The notes below the pieces were generated by a model that searched no databases, was not told the DNA's origin, and saw nothing but the letters and a program-made list of their open reading frames with translations. This document shows positions 16,600 through 23,438 of a DNA stretch of 34,520 nucleotides, in pieces. Each line of letters starts with the position of its first letter. Positions within the stretch are counted from its first letter, which is position 1. Location of the stretch: assembly GCA_022340425.1 (NCBI GenBank), contig JAJDNY010000074.1, positions 1-34,520 of the forward strand, written 5' to 3'. This stretch comes from Desulfobacteraceae bacterium (GTDB lineage: Bacteria; Desulfobacterota; Desulfobacteria; Desulfobacterales; JAABRJ01). The position numbers and the translations under genes are program-made.

Positions 16600-17352
16600 T
16601 CACGGGAGAAACCTTGCAAAGAGGTCAAAAGCCGCCCGCACCGAGGGGCTGTCTTGGGGCATCTCGATGGTCGGCCGGCCGTTTAAGTCATATTCGTAGA
16701 TGGTTTCGTCCTCGGGGATGGTTCCCAGCAGCTCGGGGCCCTGGGCGGCGGCGATGATGTCCAAAACGGCCTGGGAGGGTGCCGCTTTGGCCTGGTTGAG
16801 CACCAGGTAGCTCTTGCCCACCCCGATGTTGAGGTCCCGCGCCAGCTTGTCGATCCGCAGGGCGGCCTGCAGGCCGCGACGCGAGGTGTCCGAGACGATC
16901 AGCAGGACATCGACGTTCTTGGTAGTCAGCCGGCTGATATGCTCCATGCCGGCCTCGTTGTCCATTACGATAAAGGGGTAATTGTCCGTCAGCCGTTCGA
17001 GAAAATTGGTCAGCAAGGAGTTGGCGGCGCAGTAACAGCCAGCGCCCTCCGGCTGCCCCATGACGATCAGGTCGTACCCGTCGCGCTCGACGATGGCTTC
17101 CTCCATGCGCATGGAGATGAAGATGTCTTTGGTCATCCCATCGGGCACCTTGCCTTTTTTCATGTCCTCGCGGGCGTCGCCGAGGGTGTCGGCGACCGCG
17201 ACGCCGAGCACCTCGTTGAGGTTCGCGTTGCAGTCCGCATCCACCGCCAGGACCGGGGTTTTTCCATGCTGCACCATATATTTGATTAGGATGCCGGCAA
17301 GCGTCGTCTTTCCCGTGCCGCCTTTTCCGGCCAGGGCTATTGTAAAGGCCAT
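16600..17352 (-). CDS. cooC: CooC-type nickel-insertion ATPase for CO dehydrogenase
   Basis: 250 residues, a MinD/ParA-type P-loop ATPase. The deviant Walker A is GKGGTGKTT (residues 9-17) with the signature lysine, and the metal-binding C106-x-C108 is in GAGCYC, as in CooC and AcsF proteins that bind Ni at a dimer interface. DADCNANL gives switch I and MDNEAGMEHISR the switch II region. It matures the Ni C-cluster of CooS or CODH/ACS. It is on the opposite strand 13 kb from cooS and heads the minus-strand gene run that ends with the RACo-like gene, so it may serve an ACS/CODH complex encoded elsewhere instead of, or as well as, this cooS. Start MAFTIALAGK; AAGGA lies 12-13 bases upstream. 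Confidence 0.94.
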   Translation of the reverse strand: MAFTIALAGKGGTGKTTLAGILIKYMVQHGKTPVLAVDADCNANLNEVLGVAVADTLGDAREDMKKGKVPDGMTKDIFISMRMEEAIVERDGYDLIVMGQPEGAGCYCAANSLLTNFLERLTDNYPFIVMDNEAGMEHISRLTTKNVDVLLIVSDTSRRGLQAALRIDKLARDLNIGVGKSYLVLNQAKAAPSQAVLDIIAAAQGPELLGTIPEDETIYEYDLNGRPTIEMPQDSPSVRAAFDLFARFLP

Positions 17353-17403
17353 AACGTCATCGTTCCTTTCAAGTGGGTCGCGTTGGGGAGAGAGTAAAAA
17401 GCT

Positions 17404-17432
17404 AAGTTAGGGCAAACGGTTGTATCCGTCAA
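17404..17432 (-). promoter_or_regulatory. Candidate sigma-70-type promoter and inverted repeat upstream of cooC
   Basis: On the minus strand: TTGACG (17432-17427), 17-base spacer, TAACTT (17409-17404). The spacer holds a small inverted repeat ACGG-N6-CCGT (17416-17429), a possible operator. The 254-bp gap 17353-17606 is shared with the divergent acyl-CoA dehydrogenase gene, for which I see no convincing promoter. The -10 match is weak. Confidence 0.4.
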
Positions 17433-17606
17433 GGGAGATTTGGGGCCGCAGCCGGCTTGGGGCGGCGGCGGCCGGAGCAATCTCCTTGCAATCAGCGGGG
17501 GTCTATGGTAACCGTCAGTTTGGGGAGGCCCGCGGCCCGCCGCGGTCCATCCGGTTCATGCCCGTTCAGCCCGATCCTTATCAATCCAGACGCAAGGGGG
17601 ATTCCC

Positions 17607-18764
17607 ATGGAGTTTGAACTAACCAAGGAGCAACAGCAGATCCAGAAAGCGGTGCGGGATTTTGTCAAAGGCGAGTTCAAGAAAGACGCCATCCTGGAGT
17701 TGGAGGAAAAACACGAGTACCCGGTGAAAATGTGGAAAAAGGCCGCCGAGCTGGGATTCATCGGGATCCATTTCCCCGAGGAGTATTCCGGCCAGGGGAT
17801 GGGCGTGATGGAGAACATCCTCGTCGCCGAGGAGCTCTGCCGGGGCGACTCCTCGGTGGGCGCCTGCCTGATGCTGGCCGATTTCGCCTCGGAAATCGTT
17901 CTGCACTTCGGCAGTGAATCCCAGAAGAAGACCTGGCTGCCCAAGGTGGCAGAGGGAGAAGTGCTCTCCTGCGGCGCCTTCACTGAGCCCGACCACGGCT
18001 CCGACATCACCTTCATGGACACCAGCGCCGTGCGCGACGGGAACGAGTGGGTGATCAACGGCAGTAAGATATTCATCACCAACGGCGGGCCGCTGGCCGG
18101 CTTCTACTCGGTCCTGTGCCAGACCAACCCCGACGCCCAGCCCAGCCACCGGGGCATGAGCCTGATCCTGGTGGAGGCCGACCGCCCCGGGGTTTCCACC
18201 GCCAGCGTGGGGGTCAAGATGGGCATCCGGATGATGCACACCGCCGAGGTGACCTTCAAAGACGTCCGGGTGCCGGCGGAAAACCTCATCGGCGAGGAGA
18301 ACCGAGGGTTCTATCAGGTGCTGGAGTTTTTCGACGAAAGCCGGATTTTGATCGCCGCCCAGGGGCTCGGGACCGCCCAGGGGGCCTTCGACCGGGCGCT
18401 GGATTATGTCAAATCCCGCGAGCAGTTCGGTCGCAAGATCGCCAAGTTCCAGATCACCCAGCACAAACTGGCCGACATGGCCACCAAGATTGAAATGGCG
18501 CGCCTGCTGACCTACAAGGCGGCCTGGAATTTCGATCAGGGCCGGATCGACCCCAAGCTGACCTCCATGGCCAAGATGGTGGCCGGCCGCACCGCGGTGG
18601 AGGTCGCCGACGAGGCCATCCAGCTCATGGGCGGCTACGGCTACATGCTGGAGTACGAGGTGGAGCGCTTCTACCGGGACGCCAAGATCTGCGAACTCTA
18701 CGAAGGCACCAAGGAAATCCAGAAAAACACCATCGCCAGCGCGCTGGTGGGCAAACTCAAATAA
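17607..18764 (+). CDS. Acyl-CoA dehydrogenase
   Basis: 385 residues, full length for the family. Three-domain layout: N-terminal helices 1-120, beta domain with AFTEPDHGSDI (signature 1), and C-terminal helices with REQFGRKIAKFQ and QLMGGYGYMLEYEVERFYRDAKI (signature 2). The catalytic base is E366 in LYEGTKEIQ, the usual position for short/medium-chain and aromatic-pathway members. It introduces the alpha-beta double bond in an acyl-CoA and passes electrons to ETF. Start at 17607 after AAGGGGG; a longer in-frame extension has no family similarity. It is divergent from cooC. Chain length or aromatic substrate specificity cannot be decided from sequence by eye. Confidence 0.94.
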   Translation: MEFELTKEQQQIQKAVRDFVKGEFKKDAILELEEKHEYPVKMWKKAAELGFIGIHFPEEYSGQGMGVMENILVAEELCRGDSSVGACLMLADFASEIVLHFGSESQKKTWLPKVAEGEVLSCGAFTEPDHGSDITFMDTSAVRDGNEWVINGSKIFITNGGPLAGFYSVLCQTNPDAQPSHRGMSLILVEADRPGVSTASVGVKMGIRMMHTAEVTFKDVRVPAENLIGEENRGFYQVLEFFDESRILIAAQGLGTAQGAFDRALDYVKSREQFGRKIAKFQITQHKLADMATKIEMARLLTYKAAWNFDQGRIDPKLTSMAKMVAGRTAVEVADEAIQLMGGYGYMLEYEVERFYRDAKICELYEGTKEIQKNTIASALVGKLK

Positions 18765-18786
18765 ATCCTCCCAAGTGGGCGCCAGC

Positions 18787-18819
18787 CGGCACCGCGCCAC
18801 CCCCTGCGGCGCGGTGCCG
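18787..18819 (+). terminator. Perfect 12-bp stem hairpin after acyl-CoA dehydrogenase
   Basis: CGGCACCGCGCC (18787-18798), nine-base loop, GGCGCGGTGCCG (18808-18819). It lies 22 bp after the stop codon and about 100 bp before the UbiB-family gene. No U-tract, so termination is only possible with help; an mRNA 3' end or processing hairpin is equally likely. Confidence 0.5.
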
Positions 18820-18921
18820 ACCGGCCCGATCCGGCCAACCCCGCCCGAACCGATCCCCCGCGGCAATACCGGCTGCGGCGGACCCGCCCTGCAGCCGCTG
18901 GCCCCGGGTACCCATGCGACT

Positions 18922-20619
18922 ATGCTGAGCATCCGCAAAATCGGCGTCATCGGCCGGACCTACCGCCACCTCAGCCGCTACCGCCAGATCCTGTCGATCC
19001 TCTTCAAATACGGCTTCGGCGACCTGGTCGAGTCCCTCAAAATCGATCAGTACATCGAGATCGGGCTGCAGTTGATCTCTCGCCGGCAGCGCCCGCGCGA
19101 CGACAAGCTGACCCGCGCCGAGCGGGTCCGGATGGCGCTCGAGGAGCTGGGGCCGACCTACGTCAAGCTCGGCCAGACGCTCTCCACCCGGCCGGATCTG
19201 GTGCCGGTCGAGTTCACCGAGGAGCTGGCCAAGCTCCTGGACGAGGTGCCGCCCTGCAGCTTCGAAGCCATTCGCGCGATCCTCGAGGGCGAACTCAAAC
19301 GCCCCACCGCCGAGGTCTTCACCCGCTTCGACCCCCAGCCGCTGGCCTCGGCCTCCATCGGCCAGGTCCATCGCGCCCGGCGCCATGACGGGGACGAGGT
19401 GGCCGTCAAGATCCAACGGCCGGGGATCCGCAAGGTCATCGAGGTGGACCTGGAGATCATGCTGCACATGGCCACCCTGATGGAGCGCCACATCGAGGAG
19501 CTCGCCCTCCACCGGCCCGTCAAGATCGTCGAGGAGTTCGCCCGCACCATCGAAAGGGAGCTGGACTACACCCTGGAGGCGACCCACATGGAGCGCATCG
19601 CCCTGCAGTTTCTGGACGACCCCAGGGTTTACATCCCGGCGGTCTACCGCGACACCACCACCGAGCGCGTCCTGACGATGGAGTACGTCTCGGGCATCAA
19701 GGTCTCGGAGGTCGCGCAGCTCAAGGCCGCCGGGCTGGACCCCAAGGTGATCACCGACCGCGGCGCGGATCTTTTTCTGCGCCAGGTCTTCGATTTTGGC
19801 TTTTTTCACGCCGACCCGCACCCCGGCAACATCCAGGTGCTGGCCGGAAACGTGATCTGTCTGCTGGACTTCGGCATGGTGGGCAGCGTCGACCGCGCCA
19901 CGCGGGAGCTTTTCGTCGACCTGATCGACGCGGTCGTCCACCGCAACGAAATCCTCGCCACCCAGGCCATGCTGCGGCTCACCGAGTGGCGCGACGAGCC
20001 CGATACGCGTGAACTGGAGCGGGAGGTGGCCGATTTCATGGGCCGCAACCTCTACCGCCCCCTCAAGGAGGTCAAAATCGGCCGCATCGTCCAGCAGTTG
20101 CTGGAAATGGTGTCGGTCTACCGTCTGCGGATCCCGCCGAACATCTTCCTGATGATGAAGGCTTTCAGCACGGTGGAGAGCGTGGCGGCCCGCCTGGACC
20201 CGGATTTCGACATGATCGCCAAGAGCGCCCCGTTTCTGGAAAAGGTCAAACTGGCGCGCTTCTCTCCCCAGCGCATCACCCAGGAGGGCCTGCAGCTGGG
20301 GGCCGAGCTGCTGCATTTTGCCCGCCAGTTCCCGCGCGACCTGCTGGAGGTGACGCGGCTGCTCAAACAGCGCAAGATCGCCCTTCAGGTCGACATCGTC
20401 GGCTACCAGGGCATGCGCGCCACCCAGGATCAGACCAGCAACCGGCTGGCCTTTGCGATCATCATCGCGGCGCTGCTGATCGGCTCGGCCCTGATCGTCA
20501 TCTCCGAGACCCCGCCGCTGGTCTACGGCATTTCGCTGATCGGAATTCTGCTTTTTTCCGCCGGTGCCCTGATGGGTATCTGGCTCTTGATAGCCATCTT
20601 GCGCAAGGGAAGCCTCTGA
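18922..20619 (+). CDS. UbiB/ADCK/AarF-family atypical kinase
   Basis: 565 residues. ADCK hallmarks: KLGQTLSTRPDL with the K-x-G-Q motif at 82-85 (in place of a glycine-rich loop), ASIGQVHRA, VAVKIQRPG (catalytic Lys), FHADPHPGN (H296 onward) and LLDFGMVG (D316 metal ligand). Two hydrophobic segments at the C-terminus (AFAIIIAALLIGSALIVI and ISLIGILLFSAGALMGIWLL) anchor it in the membrane, as in UbiB. Family members support quinone or other isoprenoid-lipid biosynthesis through ATPase activity; a menaquinone role is inferred. Start chosen at MLSIRKIGVIGRTYRH, which fits the family; no clear Shine-Dalgarno is seen. The TGA stop coincides with the end of a palindromic-repeat fragment. Confidence 0.93.
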   Translation: MLSIRKIGVIGRTYRHLSRYRQILSILFKYGFGDLVESLKIDQYIEIGLQLISRRQRPRDDKLTRAERVRMALEELGPTYVKLGQTLSTRPDLVPVEFTEELAKLLDEVPPCSFEAIRAILEGELKRPTAEVFTRFDPQPLASASIGQVHRARRHDGDEVAVKIQRPGIRKVIEVDLEIMLHMATLMERHIEELALHRPVKIVEEFARTIERELDYTLEATHMERIALQFLDDPRVYIPAVYRDTTTERVLTMEYVSGIKVSEVAQLKAAGLDPKVITDRGADLFLRQVFDFGFFHADPHPGNIQVLAGNVICLLDFGMVGSVDRATRELFVDLIDAVVHRNEILATQAMLRLTEWRDEPDTRELEREVADFMGRNLYRPLKEVKIGRIVQQLLEMVSVYRLRIPPNIFLMMKAFSTVESVAARLDPDFDMIAKSAPFLEKVKLARFSPQRITQEGLQLGAELLHFARQFPRDLLEVTRLLKQRKIALQVDIVGYQGMRATQDQTSNRLAFAIIIAALLIGSALIVISETPPLVYGISLIGILLFSAGALMGIWLLIAILRKGSL

Positions 20620-20637
20620 CGGTTCCGCAAAAAAGGC
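20618..20637. repeat. Solo end of the dispersed palindromic element
   Basis: GACGGTTCCGCAAAAAAGGC, matching the right end of copy 2 (reverse complement of 7036 leftwards) over its first 16 bases and then with one extra A. The rest of the element is absent. The preceding T makes the TGA stop of the UbiB-family gene, as the same end does for aceA. Confidence 0.65.
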
Positions 20638-20656
20638 ACGGGAGTCTGGTGTGAAA

Positions 20657-20800
20657 ATGTCCCTGACCCGCCTGATGCACGGGTGCCGGCCGATGCTCAT
20701 GGTGGCGCTCTTTCTGGTGGGCTTCATCTTCGAATTCCTGGTGGAGCTGCCCTTTCGGGCCATCCTGGCGCTGGGCGGCCGGCGCCCTCCCGGCGCTTGA
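20657..20800 (+). CDS. Small predicted membrane protein (47 residues)
   Basis: Open frame MSLTRLMHGCRPMLMVAL... ending ...GGRRPPGA. It holds one strongly hydrophobic helix (about residues 13-32, MLMVALFLVGFIFEFLVELP) preceded by basic residues, giving an inside-positive orientation. An alternative GTG start is two codons upstream (20651). GGGAG lies close before. It sits between the UbiB-family gene and the CoA-transferase/GNAT gene, directly after a repeat fragment. I do not recognise a family. It could be a real small membrane protein or a chance ORF. Confidence 0.45.
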   Translation: MSLTRLMHGCRPMLMVALFLVGFIFEFLVELPFRAILALGGRRPPGA

Positions 20801-20845
20801 CCCCGCCGGCCGCACGGCCGCAGAAGCCCGCAGCGGAGGTTGCCC

Positions 20846-22732
20846 ATGAACGGCCCGTCGGAAAACCAGTGGCGCAGTCGGATCGTTCCGCCCGAGGCGG
20901 TCCTGGAGCGCATCGAACCCGGGATGAGCATCTTCCTGGGCACCGGCGTGGCCGAGCCGCGCACCCTGGTCAAGCACCTCACCACCTCGGAGGCCCGCAA
21001 CCTCCAGGACCTGGAATTGATCCAGCTCGTCAGCCTGGGGGAGGCCGTCTCACTGCAGCAGCAGCGCTCCCAGAACTATCGTCTGAAGACCTTTTTTTCG
21101 GGCTGGATCGCCAGCGAGGCCATTACCGCCGGGCAGGTGGACCTGATCCCCAGCCGCTTCTGCCGCATTCCCCAGCTGATCGCCTCCGGCTGGCTTTCCA
21201 TCGATGTCGCCTTCGTGCAGGTGACGCCGCCCAACGAGGCCGGCTACTGCAGCCTGGGGGTGGCGGTGGACGTCGCCCGCCAGGCCATGGAACAGGCCTC
21301 CCTGGTGGTCGGCGAAATCAACCCCGCCATCCCGGTCACCATGGGGGACACCTTTGTGCCGGTGGCGGATTTCGATCTGCTGGTGGCTGCCACCGAACCG
21401 CCCATCTATTTCCAGCGCTGGCCGGTGGACGACGTTTACGACCGCCTGGGGGCCAACATCGCCTCGGTGATCGAAAACGGCAGCTGTCTGGCCTTCTCCA
21501 TCGGCATGCTCTACGATGCCCTGGCCCGCCACCTCACCGGCAAACGCCACCTGGGGATCCACTCCTCCTTTTTTACCGACGCCCTGATGGATCTAGTCAA
21601 AAGCGGCGCGGTCACCAACCGCCAGAAGGAGGTCTTCCGCGGCAAGTCGCTGGTTTCCTACGCCTTCGGCACCCCGGAGCTGCTGGCCTGGCTGGACCGC
21701 AACCCGCTGGTGGAGTTCCAGAGCATCGAAAAGGTCTTCGACCCCCTCCAGATCGGCAACAACCCGCGCTTTATGGCCATCCTGCCGGCGCGGCGGGTGG
21801 ACCTCTCGGGCCGCATCGCGCTGCACTTCGGCAAGGGTAACATCGCCGGGCCCGCCGAGGCCATCAACTTCGCCAACGGTGCGGACCTATCGACCGGCGG
21901 ACGCACGATCTTCGCCCTGCCCAGCCGCAACCTCAAGGGCAGCCCCAACATCAGGGTCTCGGTGGCGGCCCTGCCCAACCAGTTCGGGCTGCCGGAATCG
22001 GTTTCCATGCTGGTCACCGAATACGGGGTGGCGCACCTCACCGGCCGCACTGTGCGCGAGCGCGCCCAGGCCCTGATCGACATCGCCCACCCCGACGACC
22101 GCGCCAACCTCGTGGCCCAGGCCAAGGCCGCTCACATCCTCTATCCCGACCAGATCTTCCTGCCCCAGAGCGCCCATCTCTACCCTTCGGAGATCGAGAC
22201 CACCCATACCTTCAAAAACGGCGTTCAGATCCGCTTTCGCGCCATCCGCCCCTCGGACGAGGAGGCCATGCGCCGCCTGTTTTATCGTTTCTCCGACAAA
22301 GCGGTCTACTACCGCTATTTCACCCCCATCAAGACCATGCCGCACGCTCGGATGCAGGCCTATGTCAACGTGGACTACAGTGACACGCTGTCCATCGTGG
22401 GGCTGGCCGGGGAGTCCGGCGAGGGCCGCATCATCGCCGAGGCCCGCTTCGTCCGCGACCTTCAGGGCGCCAAGGCCGACGTGGCCTTTGTGGTCGATGA
22501 AGCCTACCAGGGCATGGGCATCGGCACCTTCCTTTACCGCATGCTGATCCGCCTGGCCCGCCAGCGGGGGATCCAGGGCTTTCACGCCGACGTGCTCTCC
22601 TCCAACCGCAATATGCTCAAGGTCTTCGAAAAGGGGGGGCTGCCGGTCAAGGCCAGTTTGGAGGACGGGATCTACTCCCTGTGGATGCCCTTCGGGCGCA
22701 CGGACGACGGCGGCGCCCTCAATCGCCCCTGA
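20846..22732 (+). CDS. Acetyl-CoA hydrolase/transferase-like domain fused to a GNAT acetyltransferase
   Basis: 628 residues. Residues 1 to about 445 are the class-I CoA-transferase (acetyl-CoA hydrolase) fold: TPPNEAGYCSLG, ENGSCLAFSIGMLYDAL, SLVSYAFGTPELL and the C-terminal MLVTEYGVAHLTGRTVRERA. Residues about 460-615 are GNAT: FRAIRPSDEEAMRRLFYRFS, then AFVVDEAYQGMGIGTFLYRML with the acetyl-CoA loop Q-G-M-G-I-G. In related CoA-transferases the catalytic Glu follows G-I-H-[ST]; here the stretch is LGIHSSFFTDA and the Glu position is S241. So the first domain may bind but not process acyl-CoA. GGAGG at 20835-20839 sets the ATG (a TTG at 20840 is less likely). The gene overlaps the convergent acyltransferase by 14 bp. 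Such Pat-like fusions may acetylate metabolic enzymes. Confidence 0.9.
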   Translation: MNGPSENQWRSRIVPPEAVLERIEPGMSIFLGTGVAEPRTLVKHLTTSEARNLQDLELIQLVSLGEAVSLQQQRSQNYRLKTFFSGWIASEAITAGQVDLIPSRFCRIPQLIASGWLSIDVAFVQVTPPNEAGYCSLGVAVDVARQAMEQASLVVGEINPAIPVTMGDTFVPVADFDLLVAATEPPIYFQRWPVDDVYDRLGANIASVIENGSCLAFSIGMLYDALARHLTGKRHLGIHSSFFTDALMDLVKSGAVTNRQKEVFRGKSLVSYAFGTPELLAWLDRNPLVEFQSIEKVFDPLQIGNNPRFMAILPARRVDLSGRIALHFGKGNIAGPAEAINFANGADLSTGGRTIFALPSRNLKGSPNIRVSVAALPNQFGLPESVSMLVTEYGVAHLTGRTVRERAQALIDIAHPDDRANLVAQAKAAHILYPDQIFLPQSAHLYPSEIETTHTFKNGVQIRFRAIRPSDEEAMRRLFYRFSDKAVYYRYFTPIKTMPHARMQAYVNVDYSDTLSIVGLAGESGEGRIIAEARFVRDLQGAKADVAFVVDEAYQGMGIGTFLYRMLIRLARQRGIQGFHADVLSSNRNMLKVFEKGGLPVKASLEDGIYSLWMPFGRTDDGGALNRP

Positions 22733-23438
22733 GCGGTAGCAGCAGGGTCCGCAGCCAGTGGCCGAAGGTGTTGCGGGCCAGGTTGGCGCGGTCCAGGAGT
22801 TCAAAATCCCGCGCCAGGCGCGCCGGATCGGCGTACCAGTCGGCGCGCGTGATCAGCGCCGCGGCGGGATCCAGGAGCTTGACCACCCGGGCGGGATTGC
22901 CGGCGGCGATGGCATTGGCCGGGATGTCGCCGACCACCACCGAACCGGCACCGACGATGCTGTTGGCGCCGATGGCGACCCCCTTGCAGATGATGGCGCT
23001 ATCGCCCACCCAGACGTTTTGCGCCAGGCTGACCGGCTGCGCGCGTCCCATCGAGACGCGGTCGTAGATGCCGTGCCAATCCCCGTCGGTGATGTAGACC
23101 CCGCTGGCCAGCATGCAGCTGGAACCGATGCTGACCGCGGCCGCCGAGCTGATCCTGACCCCCGGGCAGAGCAAGCTGCAATCCCCCACCCGGATGGCGC
23201 CGCGCCCGGGCCGGTCCGACCAGACCGACAGCCGCACCTTACGGTCGGCGGTGGCGATGATCGTGACGTTATCCCCCAGGGTCACGGGGCCGCCGAAAAC
23301 CTCCACGTGCCACGGCTTGATGAAAAAGGCGCCGCTGCCCACGCGGTCGAACTGGGGTTTCAGGAAGTGGCGGGCGTAAAGCTTCTGGAAGCGCAGGTAA
23401 CCCTTTTTAACGGCGTAGGGTCGATGGTCTTTTCTCAA
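22719..23438 (-). CDS. Hexapeptide-repeat (left-handed beta-helix) acyltransferase
   Basis: 239 residues. The middle is a left-handed beta-helix: repeated [LIV]-G-x4 steps from VTLGDNVTI through GVRISSAAAVSIGSSCMLASGVYIT to NVWVGDSAIICKGVAIGANSIVGAGSVVVGDI, closing with the typical AIAAGNPARVVK. The catalytic His is probably the one in DGDWHGIYD. It O-acetylates a sugar or small molecule using acetyl-CoA, in the LacA/WbbJ-like group. Start: TTG at 23438, whose TTGA overlaps the TGA of the upstream gene, preceded by GGGGAGG. A longer reading frame upstream is the shadow of the neighbour. The last 14 bp overlap the convergent CoA-transferase/GNAT gene. Likely co-transcribed with the upstream alpha/alpha-barrel gene; an envelope-polysaccharide role is only a guess. 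Confidence 0.87.
   Translation of the reverse strand: MRKDHRPYAVKKGYLRFQKLYARHFLKPQFDRVGSGAFFIKPWHVEVFGGPVTLGDNVTIIATADRKVRLSVWSDRPGRGAIRVGDCSLLCPGVRISSAAAVSIGSSCMLASGVYITDGDWHGIYDRVSMGRAQPVSLAQNVWVGDSAIICKGVAIGANSIVGAGSVVVGDIPANAIAAGNPARVVKLLDPAAALITRADWYADPARLARDFELLDRANLARNTFGHWLRTLLLPLRGD

Noticed and set aside
17353-17606. CooA-type (TGTCA-N6-TGACA) site upstream of cooC
   Set aside because: No such sequence is present in the gap; only the different ACGG-N6-CCGT repeat was found.
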